DNA from: Zhengitettix transpicula
Lineage: Eukaryota; Arthropoda; Insecta; Orthoptera; Tetrigidae
Direction of reading: 5' to 3'
Assembly: GCA_037074705.1 (NCBI GenBank)
Contig: CM073596.1
Location: 52,170,001-52,234,000 of the forward strand
DNA length: 64,000 nucleotides
Positions 35,068 to 48,426 of the stretch are shown here, in pieces (within the stretch, counting starts at the first letter, position 1; every line of letters starts with the position of its first letter). The position numbers and the translations under genes are program-made. The notes under the pieces were generated by a model. It had not been told where the DNA came from and did no database searches. It was given only the letters and a program-made list of their open reading frames with translations.

Positions 35068-36214
35068 TGTAATAACCCTCTTATTGATAATTATTTTTAA
35101 TTTTTTTTTGAAACTTGAAAATTAATTAATTTGCTCCCATTGAATACACAAACTATAGATAATTATGATTATAGGCAAATAAATTAAACCAGTTATTAAA
35201 TTATATAAACAAAACAATTTTATTAATCTAGAATACAACTCAAGAAAGCTCAGTATATTTTTTATATCCTTTTACATCAACAATTAAATTACACTAATAC
35301 TCCAGTTACATTTTATAAATCAGACTCTGTACCCCAGGGTCTTTACTGGGTTGATAAGGAAAAGGAAAACTAAAATTTACAATTTAATAATGCAATTAAA
35401 TAAAATATAAACGAAATCTGATTCATTACCCTTATTTAACAATTTACAGAATTTATTATTGAATGTCTACTTACAATTTTATTTGGGTTTTCAGGAATGC
35501 ACTTTACTCTACAATGCCCTTCTGTGCACAGACTTTCACACACGCTTCACAGACATGTTCACTTTATCCTTTTTGATATCCCGACTCCTCACTGCTTGCA
35601 TGAACTAAAATGTTTATTTTATCTTTAGTCACTGCCTCCATTCAATTTGACCGAATATTTATCACCGCCTTTACGTCCTCCTCCTTTGCGGTCTACATTT
35701 CAACTCCTATGTCTTACTCGTTCAGATTCTGGCACCACACTCCAACATCCTTCCCTCTTGCGGCCTGGCACCCGACTCCACGTCCATCTCCCCTGAGGTC
35801 TCCAGTCCAACTAACTTTTATCTGCTTCCCCCTCTGCAGAATATTCCCTTTTTTTTACCGTTTTTTGAGTTTCCACGTCAGCCAAACAAACACCAACTGT
35901 TGGCTTTCTCACGCTCCGAGAGCCACTTAATACAATTAAAATAAACAGTTCCTTTTAATATAATTGGATGTCCACAAAACTTCTGTCATTATGCCTTTAG
36001 GGTTCCGTCCCGATGTCTGTCAAAACCATTAGCTCTAAGAGCCCCTAAACGTCCAATTATAGTCCTCCCCTTTTTTAAGAGCCGAGCCGCTTATTCATCA
36101 TTTTATTATTATCTTTTTTTTATTATACAAACCACTCAAGAATCCCCAGTCTGAGTTTGTAAACAAATCTGATGAAATAAGATCAAAATATGTCCTTCTT
36201 ACCTGGGTATTACA
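35068..36214 (-). mobile_element. Solo LTR of a Gypsy-type element, minus strand
   Basis: On the minus strand it starts TGTAATACCCAGGTAAG (36214 downward) and ends AGGGTTATTACA at 35068, 1147 bases with TG...CA ends. ATAT lies outside both ends, although the left side is a TA microsatellite, so that duplication is weak evidence. It shares TTATCAACCCAGTAAAGACC (near 35340-35360) and CAGATTTCGTTT with the copies at 13977 and 27699. The 106-codon frame on its opposite strand (35610-35930) is incidental. Confidence 0.72.
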
Positions 36215-36218
36215 ATAT

Positions 36219-39200
36219 ATATATCTATATAAATTATACACAATCATACGACAGAAACACTATCAATCTCATTGACCACGAAAAATATATATTGGACGAA
36301 AAATATTGGGCTTTCTAGCATCTTTGTAAATTACCAGCCCTGAGGTTTGTAGTTGTGTCTCAGCCCCATTTGGTTTGTTTCCGTGTGAAATTTAGTGAAA
36401 TTTGTTCCACGGATATATATTTGCGGAACATACAAACATACTTACAAACAGTCTATTTTATTGATTAGATGAAACGTTGTGTAATGTCGTTTATATCAAT
36501 AGCTTCGATAATCTTTTTCTGATTTAATAAATGGAAAATTTTTAGCGAGGTGGCTAATAATGTTAATTGTGTGTATTAAACAGCGGACAGTTTACAAATT
36601 TGTATAGGAATATTATAATATTATCTTGCAGATAAAATGGAAGAATTTTCTTTTCATCCCGTTGAAACAGAAATTAACTCGAGTGATTTTCTTGTAACTG
36701 TTTATTTTCCTGGAAGTTGCTTTCGTATAGAAGAAGTATGATACGTACCGTCATTACGTCGAGGGATTTATATACGTTTCTGGGAAAGAGAGCTGGACTG
36801 AGAGCTCAAAGTCACCGCCCCCTCCCCCCTACAGCCGATGGAAGATTTAATGTAGCTGACAGACGAAACTACCCCTGCCCTCCTTCAGTGCATTGGACAT
36901 AACTCAGCGGGGGTGGAAACTCGCGGCGGCAAGGAGAGAAAAAAAAAAGGTGCCTCTCCTTCGCGATCAATATAATAAATTCCCCCAGAGAGCATCCTTC
37001 AGTGTTTTCCTTTGGATCGTTGTGAACTTTTAAAAGCACCCCACGGCTAAATTTGATTTGTACTCTTTATATATTAGGAATGTTGTGTAGATACACACAC
37101 ACGCGAGGTTACTCGTACGAGTCGTGTAGCATGATTACTTTGTTGTTCCACGAGGATTCCCTCCCACACAGGTTGATGTACAATAACAATTCCTCCAGGT
37201 ACAGTTTAGATTAATTTTCTCCGTATACATTACGAGGAGCAAACATGTACTCGCAGAGAAAGTCACACTCCCGTACAAATAAATTAATTCAGAGCTTAAT
37301 GAATTAACCACTCATGTTAACCAAATTTTAATACACATTTTTAACTTTTTTTATATGCAATATAATAATATTTTTCTATAAATATTTACACTGATTAAAT
37401 GCTATTTAATTCTCTCACCATAATTAAAAATAAATATATTATTCCCACACAAACCTTTTTACACTCAAATCATAGGGGAAAATTAATAAAAATATTGATA
37501 AAAATATAATTACAAAACGAATATTCCGGAATAAACCAGATGTACATTGCAGTTGTGGTTTTTTAAAAAAGGTATTTAACTATTATTAAAAATATATTTT
37601 CTGGAAATATTAAAATATTTAATAGAAATTAATTTTGAATGTTCTAAAATATATATTTAAATTTAAAGAAAATCTATTTGAACCGACTGAAATATATTTT
37701 CCAGATTATTTTAGAAAATATAATTTAATATTCTAAAAATTAAAGACTTCACACATACATAGATATGGTTACATATTTAATGCTCCAACTGCAATGTAAA
37801 AATATATGTTATCATTTTTGAATATATTCTATTTAAATTTTATATACATTTTCTCAAATTTTTTAATATTTTTATTTTATAAATAATATATAATTCTGTA
37901 TAAATATTTTTTTAAAAATTTTGATAAAGAAATGTATTTTTTTAAATTTTATTTCATAATTTTAGAATACATTTAAGAGATAATAAATATATCAATGTGT
38001 ATAAGTAAGTTTTCTTTGTATTTTTATACTTGAATGTTTTTTAAATTCTATAGAATATTTAATAATTGTAAAATATATATATATATATATATATTAAAAA
38101 ATATAAATTTAAATATCTTTTCTTAAATTTTATTGAATAATTTTATAATATATTTGAGAGATTATTTATTAATGTGTTTAAATAAATTTTCTTTAAATTT
38201 TAAATAAATTTTACCCCAACTCCCTTTGACACCTGATTAAGTCCTACATTAATGACATAACGTTGTGACTTTATTTTTATTTTCCATGCATTGCTTTAAT
38301 AAATGTAGAATATATTTTATAAAATATATTCTGAACATATCCAGAATTTAAAGTAAAATACGATGTAACATACTTAAATATATTTAATTGAATTTTAGAA
38401 TATACTTAAAAAAAAGGGGTTTTATAAATTTTCTTTAAATTTCAGTTTTATAATTCTCCAACTTTAATTTACGCTTGATGAAATTCTAAATTAAGACGAA
38501 ACTTTGTAATATATATTTATAGAAATTAATTTTTAATTTATAGAAAAATTCATTCTGAGTTATGGCCAATTTATTTATTGTAAAATTATAATGTTAGATA
38601 AATATAAATAAGTCTACCTTTATTTTATTTTACACCGTCATTTTAATTCACTAGTTCTGTTACCTGTGACAGTTAAACAAGTTTAATATAAAGTTATTTT
38701 GAAATAGTGTGATATAAATAACGGATCATAGAAAGAAAAAAGGTAGAAACTTTGCTTAAATATTTTTTAAACAATAATAAAAACATCAAATTGTTTAATT
38801 TTTATGTAATACGTACACGGAAATATTCCAGAGAATTAAACCGAGCGTTTGTCAGGCTAAAATGAGATAATAGTGATAAGTAATAAAATCAAAAACACAA
38901 TTTCACTCAAACAAAACCACGAAGAGGAAAAATAATGGGTGAAACCCTCGGAATTAAATTTCTTTCTAGTCTTGGGCTGAGGGTCGGTTGGCAAAGGAGG
39001 CGTGGATTTTTTTTTTCTCCCTGCTTTTTTACTTTGTGAGTAGTGCGGGGCGGTTTTTTAAAGAGAGTCGCTATTCAGTGCTCGTGAGGATGAGGAGGAC
39101 TACTCTTCCATTCCACAAAGCCCCCGCGACACTTCTCACTTCACGGGGGTGACAAAGCAGACTCGCCTCCGCCCCCCTCACTCCCGGTCCCCACCCCCAA

Positions 39201-40034
39201 ATACCGTACAAGTCCATTCCGGCCGTATAAAGCAAATTACATTACCTCCAGAACAAAGGAGCGACCTGTTGCCAGCCCAAGTGGGCGACGCACAAAGAAC
39301 CAACACAGAGAGGAAGCAAGAGGAATGAATCGTGGCTCCATCTCTCTCTCTTTCTAACTCTCACACTCGCACGAAAAAAAGAAATCTGGTGAAATATTTT
39401 TTTATATGCGAAAGCGAACTATAATTTCTATGATTCCATTTTATTTATCACATTAATATCCCCTGATTACTTAAAAATTAATTTTCATATCTGCAAGTCC
39501 CCTTTTTACCCAAACATAACCTGAACGTATTCACTTTAAAACGATTACGTCGATATTAAATTTCATAAATAATTATAATTATCTGACGGTACAATATAAT
39601 AAATAAACAGAAAAACTGCCATTGTTTCAGAAAAAAAATTAATGTGTGTTATTCAACAAGATAAAATATCATTAAAATTTCTCGGAAGTTTCGTCCACAA
39701 ATTTTGCTGACGTCATCAGCTAACAGGAAAAAATAAGCAAATATTATACAAAAAATTAGAAATTGGTAAATAATTGAATTATTTAAATTTAAACAATTAA
39801 TTTACATTTATAATTTTATAGTTTTCGCATACTTAGGTCTGTTACCCACCCGATGAAGACCCAGTCCCACCAAAATTGTAATGATTATATTTCTTTTTAA
39901 TTGAATACTATATACTGTTTTTTGTCACAAATAATACGTTTATCTGTTTATTTATTATTATTAAAAATTATACATCGTAAGGATATCCCAATTATTTATT
40001 TTAAAAATTGTATCTTTTTTCGTGTTTCTTTTAA
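36219..40034. other. Gene-free spacer
   Basis: Includes a GAAACGTTGTG remnant at about 36473, a TA microsatellite at 38073-38094, a GC-rich, C-run-bearing island at about 38990-39350, a TGACGTCA at 39708-39715 within a hammerhead-like motif, and long AT-rich filler. No gene. Confidence 0.5.
39688..39719 (-). ncRNA. Hammerhead-like core, isolated
   Basis: On the minus strand: CTGATGA (exact consensus for CUGANGA), then C, GTC, a 13-base loop, GAC, then GAAAC. Stem II has only three clear pairs. I cannot identify a stem III and cleavage site with confidence, so this may be a decayed motif or coincidence. Confidence 0.35.
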
Positions 40035-40043
40035 TAACGCGTT
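40035..40043. repeat. Probable target-site duplication of copy B, left
   Basis: TAACGCGTT, found again at 40581-40589. Confidence 0.65.
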
Positions 40044-40580
40044 TTCTTTTGTTTTGTTTTGTGGGCAACAGGCTATATGAGGGTAATTCACGTTGGGCAA
40101 CACCCCTTTAATAGCATAGGAAGGGATTTGAAAGGGAGGATGCGGAAGGGTAGAAGAAGGTATCCAAGGGTTACTAGGGCCCCCGGACTATATTTTAAGG
40201 ATCCTACCCGGCAATCACCTAAATAAATGCAAGGAAAACCCTAGAAAAACCTGCATCAGATAGGTCGGGCATTGGGTACTTGTCCCACGCCCTTCCGATA
40301 GCGGGAGAGGAGTTTGTTGTTGGGACGCAGCATTCCCTTCTCCGTGCCTCGACCAGTTTAGGAGGCATTCCAATGGGAATAGCGGACAACTCTTACCGTA
40401 TGCCCAAGGTCTGTGACCCAGGAACATACACCTCTCAGAACAGGCCGAGGTGCCTCGGCTTGTGGGAACCTTAGTTGAAAAATGGAGAGGAAAAGGCATC
40501 CCCAAAGGTAGCCCCTTCGTATCTCTCCTACAAGGTTCTGCCTGCGAGAGAACATCCCTCGCAGGCTTCTTGTTTGAGCC
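40044..40580 (-). mobile_element. 0.5-kb poly(A) retroposon, full length (copy B)
   Basis: The minus-strand copy is bounded by TAACGCGTT on both sides, with a T-rich tail region at 40044-40062. The 5' end reaches beyond the terminal hairpin (CCTGCGAG/CTCGCAGG near 40548-40565). It keeps the GCCGAGG/CCTCGGC hairpin (40443-40458) but lacks about 17 bases beside the GGAATAG hairpin. The frame at 40358-40555 (65 codons, starting MFSRRQNL) matches the one in copy C closely over its whole length. Confidence 0.82.
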
Positions 40581-40589
40581 TAACGCGTT
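40581..40589. repeat. Probable target-site duplication of copy B, right
   Basis: TAACGCGTT, matching 40035-40043. Confidence 0.65.
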
Positions 40590-41622
40590 GTTGTTTTTTT
40601 ATTCAAATTTATAAATGAAAAAACGGTGCGTCGTGTGCGAGTTTCTGCCATTGAATATTTTTGGTATGACCTGTCGAAAGCAACAAGGATTACAGATACG
40701 TTGATGTGTGATTATTTATTCAAAACTTTTTTTTCTTTTTGTCTACTGGTTTATCTAATTACTCAACTATTAATGCAGGCGTTAATTATTAGTGCTTAGT
40801 TATTTAAAAATTAATTGACCGAGAATTTATTAATATTTTTAAACTTAATTGTTATATATCATATAAATAATTGCAAAGATTTTTAAATAACATTAATTTA
40901 GGTTGTAAATTTTTTCATACTTTTGATAGTTTTTAATCATTTTATTTTCCGAACTTAATTGATTTTTAGTATTTTTCTCGTCCGTTGTTGCTTATTATAA
41001 TTGTTAAATTTGGGGTAATCCTTAATTTAAATCATTTATTTCGTGACTGGCGTGTGACGTCAGGGGACACAGGCCAGCGGTTTCCTGTGTGAATGTAGTG
41101 ATGGCGGTTAGATTACCTCCTGGGGCGACGTCAGGTGGACTAACGTTACTTGTTAAATATATATCGGCGGTGTGGCGTTGTCGAATGGTCAACTCCCGCG
41201 ATTGGCTAATACGTTAGTGAACCACCATCCCTCGTCAAAGGGCTCTCGCTCGCCCTCGGACGTATGTTTGATTTATTTAACCCACGATTCCCGAGGAGAC
41301 GCTTCCAGGCAAACCATTAGCGTAATGACTCCTCCGGTTGAATATGCACAAGTGGTATTGGTATCTTTCACCTTCTATCCCTCTCTGGCGGGGACACAGA
41401 ACACTTTGGGAAATCTGCAAGGTCTAGTTGTACAAGTAAAAAAGAATGGCCGGTTATGGATGAATAGGCAATGATATTTTTGGAAACTGAAGTTGATATT
41501 AATTTTAATAAATTATTTGACGAAACTTCTTATTTTAACATTTTTACCGCATTTGTAGAACTGTTATGTGATTACGCACATTTTCCTCCTTATACATTAA
41601 CATAAAAAATTGTAATGAAAAA
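40590..41622. other. Gene-free spacer
   Basis: Holds CGAAAGCAACAAGGATT at about 40675, a fragment shared with the foldback element at 57096, and a CRE-like site at 41055. The 100-codon plus-strand frame at 41172-41474 has no recognisable domain. Confidence 0.5.
41055..41107 (+). promoter_or_regulatory. CRE-like palindrome with nearby ATGGCGG
   Basis: TGACGTCA (41055-41062) and, 38 bases on, ATGGCGG (41101-41107), the reverse complement of CCGCCAT. Confidence 0.28.
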
Positions 41623-41760
41623 ATAATAATTTATTCAACCCAACGACGTTTCTGTACATTTTCATACTTTCAGTTATGTATGTTACACTTCTACGGTATG
41701 AATATTTTTATTCTTGGCCATGAAAGTTGTTCTAAAATATATAAATTATATATTAGATGT

Positions 41761-41772
41761 AAATTCATCGAT
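41761..41772. repeat. Target-site duplication of copy D, left
   Basis: AAATTCATCGAT, repeated exactly at 42084-42095. Confidence 0.85.
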
Positions 41773-42083
41773 GATAGGAAGCCTGCGAGAGGATTCTCTC
41801 GCAGGTAACCTCCCACAGCAAACTCCTCTCCCGCTATCGGAAGGGCGTGGGACAAGTACCCAATGCCCGATCTACCTGATGCAGGTTTTTCTAGGGTTTT
41901 CCCTGCATTTTTCTTTAGGCGAATGCCGGGTAGGATCCTTAAACCATAGCCCGGGGGCCCTAGGTAACCCTTGGCTACCTTCCTCTACCCTTCCGCATCC
42001 CCCCTTTCAAATCCCTTCCTATGCAATTAAAGGGGAGTTGCCCAATGTGGATCACCCTCTTGTAGCCTGTTGCCCTAAAAAAA
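41773..42083 (+). mobile_element. 0.5-kb poly(A) retroposon, internally deleted (copy D)
   Basis: Exact 12-base duplications bracket it. It starts with the terminal hairpin in perfect form, CCTGCGAGAG and CTCTCGCAGG around a GATT loop. It then jumps to CTCCCACAGCAAACTCC, skipping about 210 bases that copy C has, and runs to the A tail. The junction must predate or accompany insertion, because the duplications lie outside. Confidence 0.87.
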
Positions 42084-42095
42084 AAATTCATCGAT
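42084..42095. repeat. Target-site duplication of copy D, right
   Basis: AAATTCATCGAT (its leading A residues overlap the poly(A) tail), matching 41761-41772. Confidence 0.85.
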
Positions 42096-42190
42096 CTTCT
42101 TGTATTGCAGACATTTGTAATAATTTTTTAATGTTTCTTTACTCCTGAAGAGGATAATATATAGGACAAGAAACGTCGTTTGGTTAAGAG

Positions 42191-45100
42191 TTTAATTAAT
42201 TCACTGGATAAGTTATTCTGACTCTTTCTTGTGAGCAAATTTTCATTATTTTATACTTTATAAAGCGTCAGATAATGTTAAATAATTTTCGTTGCTTCAG
42301 TGTTACCGAGATCGTTTATGATGAGGAATTTTCGTTGTTGTCACAAATGGCTGACGAATCAATTAATTATTATTTTTTTCGTGTTGGGCGTGAATCTCTA
42401 AAGCCTGTTATTTGTGCCATTTCGTTTCTGCTGGAGAAAAATAACAGCACCAGATAGTAGAAACAAAAAGCCTCGTCGTCCAGCAGCTGCCTTTTGAAGG
42501 GGGGCGCCTTCCCGACCTGTCATGGCGCGTGACAGATGCTCGCAACCGCCCCCGCCTTCAGACCCACCCGCAACTGCAAAACGTTATAATTTTTCGCTGT
42601 CCATCGCCTGGGGAATGTCTCCACCCCCCCACTGTAGGGATTTCTGTAGCTGTTTTGCGGGGTCTGTAATTACGAGGGTGGCGCCGCCGCAACCCAACCC
42701 GGAAAGGGAGGAAAAAAAATATTGTACTGGTATTTGCATTTATACCTGAACACGGGGAACCCGGCCCCGCCTTTTCCATTACGGAAACTATGTAGTCATC
42801 GAGATATTGCTATTTCGTGTATCCGCCCCCTTTTCCTCGTCCGTCTTGGGCGGATCTAATATTATTTCCATAATAGCAGCTTTGCGCCCCTTAAGAAAAT
42901 TAAGCTACTGATTGCTTTCCTGGAATGCTTCTTCTAATATTACAGTATCTTGTTTAACTTCAATCACAGAGATTTATAACTCAGTGGCGCAATAATTACA
43001 CATAATCCCTCTTTAAATTAAATTTAACGTTTAAGAGAAGACTAGTTGGGTGTAATGAAAACAGATGTATCATACATAGCGCTGTTAGTATAAATTCTTT
43101 CATATCGGTATTATTCTGGTTGGAGATCGGGTGAGCTCTGGTTAGAATGGAAGGTACATATCATACTTAAATGTCTACTAGCTGGATGTTATCTTTCCCT
43201 GGTTATTTATTTATATTATCCCGGAATAGTTTTTAATTCTTAAGAGAAAAAAAATAGTCCCAGCACCCTAATCGTGAAAAATTCTTGCACCTCCTGACCA
43301 ATCCATACCGTGTTTGTTTCTCGATCGTAAGCAACAGGTGGACAAACTTTGGAAGATATTTCTGCTCGTCTTTAAGCTTGTATTGAGAACATTTTTCAAC
43401 CTCCTTCCTCCGGGGTCTGACTTACAGCCTAACGTTGAATGTCAGAATTATACTCAGCGACTTCCAAAGTTCCGGATTAGAAATAATCTCGGTTATTTTC
43501 GCGACACTTTTATGTAGCATCCCTTACATTCAAATCGCCCCCCCCCCGAAAGGGTTCTCTCCTTCCACGACGCCATAAAGGGGTTGAAATTATACAGAAA
43601 CAACATCTAAATTGCAGGGAGTATTTTTGAATCATAAAGTACCGTGATATTTTGGGACCTCTTCAGGTACCATGAGTATTTTAGGCTGTTTTAAGGTACG
43701 GGGAATATTTATCACGTTCTTACGGTTTCCAGAGTACTCAAAATAATCAAAGAAATTTTGTCGTTCTTAAAAAAAAACTTTTTTTTGTTCAAGGTACCGG
43801 GAGTATTTTTTACTCCATTTGTATTTTATGTGTATCTTAAGGTACCAGGATTATTCTTCACTATCTTAATGTATGGGGAGAAGACGGAAGATGTGCAAAA
43901 CCGGCACAGTTCAGGAAACACTCTTGATTTTATGTGGCATAAGGATAATAAATTAAATATATAATAATAAAATATGTGATAAAACTGTAAAACTTATAAG
44001 AGGGAACAGAAAATTACTACAAATTAACTATAGAGTGTAGAAGGGCAACGCGAACTCGCGTCACACCAAACATACGCTTCATCTGGGCTTATTTTTTGAC
44101 AAGTTCCCACAAGCGCCTCTACATTATTATAGAAGAGCCCTCGTAGTTGATCATCCCCCCCACTCACCCCCTACCCCTCTTGACACACTCACAACAACAC
44201 GTCAATCAATGTTTCGCAATACAAGCGCGTGAGCTTAAATTCCAACGCTTTTAATTTGAAATACTACGGCGTGGACCGAAACGCGGCCATGTTTATTATT
44301 ACGTTATGAAATGAAGAGCTTCGACCTTTATATATATATATATAAAATGACGCAGTGTTATAAAAACAGTTTGACAATTTATCGATTACAGTCACTCCGG
44401 AAACTTAAGTCATTATTTGTCAGAAAACGTTAATAGTTTTTTCAAAACACCAGATCTCAGGCTACATTTATTTGTTCACCTGGAAAATATGTCCTCAAAA
44501 CACTGAATAACGTAGAGTAAATACAACTAAATTCAAAGAAACTTAAAAATTAAAATCCGGTACATCCGTTAATAATTCATTAAAATATCTTATCAATACA
44601 GTTTTGGAAGCCGCAATAGTTACCTGAAAATAATTTACAGCTAATACATAGTCAATTTTTACAATTATAATAATATGACGTATTTTCAAATAAATGTTAA
44701 AAACACCAGCTTATTAGTCAGAAAAATTTTATGTAATATAAACTTATTGACTTGTTATAATATAAAGGCATTCGGATTATTTTAGAAATATCCAATAATT
44801 TAAATTCAATTAAAAATATTAAAAACATATTTAGCAATTTAGACAAACATTTCATTTAAAATATTGGTTATATTGTCATTCTTGTTATATCGGACAGGTT
44901 AAACGAAGCATACAAACTTGAATCAATGAACATTTGAAATTTAACTTAAAAAATTATTCAGTTGTGTCCAAACATATCTCGCAGCTGAACGAATTAATTA
45001 AATTGAGTCTCCTTTGCACAGATTCATTAGCTCATTCTATATTAACTACAAACGTAATTAAAGCACTTAAAAGGCTTAAAGCAAATTCTTGATTAAACAG

Positions 45101-45977
45101 AGTTATAAAGGTACAGGAAACAAAGGTTAAATTATTTTACTTCGTTAAGATTATTTATAAACATACCGTATCAATTCAATAATGTTAAATCAGCTTTAAA
45201 ATCTTTCAAAAGAATTATAGATTATTATTCACTGTCCAGTTAGGCTTAATCATGTATTTTTTTATATATTCTCACGGTTGTAAATACTTATGAAGTTAAT
45301 ATGCAATGAGTAATAATTAGATATAAATACGCTCGAACGGCCTCCATATTTAATTTTCAGGGGTAAAAATATGTTCAAAGTGGTAATCATAGTTTTATTG
45401 CCGTCATTGAAGAACCTACAAGTCCTCTTTTCTGCAAACGAGTACCCCTATTGTTCACAAAGGTCTCGTCGTGAGCGTAACACCTCAATTCAAATTAAAG
45501 TAACCTATAAAGAAAATTAAAATATTTTTTTTAATAAAATATTATTTTAACACATACAAAAAGTATAATTGCCAGCAAACTAGTTAATTAAAACACTGAA
45601 TTTATTGCTCGATTAAATTATTATTTTAATCAATCTTCATTAAATATATTATCTTCATCCGTCTTCGTGAAGGAAGATATGTAAGCAAATAATGGCGTCG
45701 TAGGTTTCAATTCAGAAAGTTCCTTAGAAAGTAAGCTGGCGGCAACACGCCACACAGCCGTGTCAGTTTGGCTACCTATAACGTAAAGGAAGGATTACAG
45801 ACAGTTGATTGCTCTCACAAACAACGTATTTTTAATTTTCACTCCAACTATTATTTATTTCAAAAAAGCCAAAATTGTTGATAATTTAGTTGACAAAGAA
45901 ATTCGAATTTTTTCCACACCTCAAGTTTGAATAATGATAACTTTAATAAAACATTTTTCAGATATTCTTATAGCTAA
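42191..45977. other. Gene-free spacer
   Basis: A GC-richer island at 42480-42780 with overlapping 73-75 codon frames on both strands, a 10-base C run at 43538-43547, repeated GGTACC-like words around 43670-43860 (AAGGTACCRGG several times), and AT-rich filler from 44300 on. No recognisable gene. Confidence 0.45.
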
Positions 45978-46060
45978 TTTTTTCAGTAACAGGCTACATG
46001 TGGGTAATCCACGTGACGGCAACTCCCCTTTAATAGCATAGTAAGGGATTTGATAGGGAA
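45978..46060 (-). mobile_element. 0.5-kb retroposon, 83-base end fragment (copy L)
   Basis: The T run, then CAGTAACAGGCTACATGTGG and GGCAACTCCCCTTTAATAGC, match the poly(A)-proximal 80 bases of the family. The rest is absent. Confidence 0.78.
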
Positions 46061-48426
46061 ACCGATAGAGTACTAATCAAGAAATATATCACCAAAGACA
46101 GCAACAAAAATCAAATTTAACAACTTACCTCATCAGGGCCCCAACTGATTCAAAAAATATCATTCTTCCATTCTTAAATAATCTACATTTTAAATAAGTT
46201 GTATTATTTTAATCCCAAAACATTGGTAGCATATATTAAACAACTCTTCTTTATCATTTACTATAAAAATTGCGAAAATAATATTTAAAAAAATAAGGAA
46301 ACATAATAATGTAATATAAAAAGATTACGTGAAGCCTGTTAGGTTTGTTACATAGTCCAAACGAAATGTGCATTAAAAATTAGTCACCCAAAAGATATTT
46401 CCCATTTAATTATTGGATTAATGCCTGAGTATTAGAATCTGAAATAAAATATTATGCGAAATTAACGTCTCAAATGTTACATATTAAATCCCAGGTGTAA
46501 CGTAATTGATAATGAATATAGATTTTATAGAGATATTTATATAGATTTTATCAGAATCAGCAAACGATTTGTGAAGACTTGTTAAATGTCATGTACGCCA
46601 CCTTTGAAAAATCCGAGTACAATATTATGAACGAAGTAGATGAACTTTGGCAGTAACATACAGATTTATTGAAGAGTAAATGTTTGACAACACTAAACAG
46701 TAAATATTCCTCAAAACAAGGAATTTTCTTACATTTAGTAATAATTTTTGATACTAGGAAACCACGTGTTTTTACTGAAAGCGAAATTTGGACATCAGCA
46801 AGCGGAGAACAGTAAAAAAAAAAGCCTTTCAAATGCTGTGCTACAGGACATCGAGTCGCAAGTCAAGAAAATCTTAAATAGAATAGGTAAAGAGAAAAAT
46901 TGTGGAAGGACATTGAACGGATATGTTATATGAAGTGCCCTTTAAATTAGCATTAGAGGGACATATGTGGAGAAAAATAGAATAGGAAAAACAATGGGTT
47001 GAATGAGGCTGCTATAATTATGCACGGATAAAAATACTAGCCCAGGATTGTTCTAGCAGGGAGAAGCGGCAGCAAACTAGTCTATGTGACTGCAGAAACT
47101 TGATATCTGAAAAGTGTTAATTTCCAATTACGTAACAAGTACTGTCTGTATTTCTTATAAAATATTAATGTCTGACCTTCAGAACTAATTAACAATACCT
47201 GTATCAATCCCCCCATGCAATCGCTTTTACGGTATCGGAAACTAATTAATAGCGTTTAATATTTGCTTAATACACATAATACGAACCGAATTCCTGCTTA
47301 ATCTATTAGCTACGAAACTACGTACAACATGGATTAATACAATCGATATTCAATTTGCATAACTGAAGCTGTGATTAAACAAGATACGTCCATTAAATTA
47401 TATTAGTGTTGATACTCTTCCATTCTTCTGGTGAAACCCTAAAAAATTAATGTTGCAAAGTCTTTGAAACAGTTAATGGAAAAAATCATAATGTGGAAAT
47501 ATTTATTATATAAAAACAATTCTAAAGTGCAGACATACAGATTGGCTTCGTAATGGCGCTCGAGTTTCATTCGGGAAATCGAGTCTCTCCTTTCAGTTTA
47601 ATATATTTTGAATTGTGCAATGATACCATTTTGATTTTACCAGAACGTTTCGGTCAGCAGTGTTTATAGTAATTAACTGAAAAGAAAAACATTAGCCTAG
47701 TAGTAAGAAATTTTATTATTGAAAAAATTAAAATATTATAACAAAACCAACACGACGTTTCAAACTTTAATTTTTTTCGGGCACTTTAATTTGTAGAAAA
47801 TTTTAACTGATAGAATCGTGATCTAAATACAAATTAATTTCTATATTGAATATTTCCCATCAATTTTAATATTTAATTATTCAATTATTTTTAATTTGGC
47901 AATGGATTTCAAATTAACTTAAAACTCAAGTTAATTGTACTAATAAATTAATTATTTTGTATTGAATATATACATTTATTTTCCATATTTAATTTTAAAC
48001 ATGAATAAAAAACATTATATTTCCCGAAATGACTGTTTCTTTATCAGTCGAATATAATAATAAATTCTTTGGGAAAAATTAAAGCTAAGAATACTGAGAT
48101 TTAAATTTTTTGAGTGAAGTTACATTTATCAGCAAATTTTTTGAATGATTTCAAGAAAGTTTTCAACGATATCGTGGGTCAGGAACATATTTTACGTGTG
48201 CAATAGCGTCGACGGAACAAATTTAATAGAATACTATTGTCGTATTTAATTAATTGAAACGTTATAGACTGAAAATGAGCTTGACGATGACGATAAATGA
48301 TATAACTACAAACGCAACGACATTTCATGTAGTAAATTATTGCCCGTACAATTCCTCCAGATATGCGAGCAAATTATATGTTTATTATATATTTATTTGA
48401 ATTTACGCGCCGCTAGGAACACGGTA
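46061..48426. other. Gene-free AT-rich stretch
   Basis: No gene. A CACGACGTTTC word near 47750 may be another eroded foldback remnant. Confidence 0.5.

Larger units (their letters stand above)
41623..42190. repeat. Foldback element split by a retroposon insertion
   Basis: The left arm (41623-41671, CAACGACGTTTCTGTAC and then ACTTTCAG) and the right arm (about 42145-42190, CTGAAGA, then GAAACGTCGTTTGG and TTAATTAATT) are imperfect inverted copies. Retroposon copy D sits between them, so the foldback element is older than that insertion. Confidence 0.55.

Noticed and set aside
35610..35930. 106-codon plus-strand frame rich in Ser/Phe/Pro
   Set aside because: Lies wholly inside an LTR on the opposite strand; no sign of coding.
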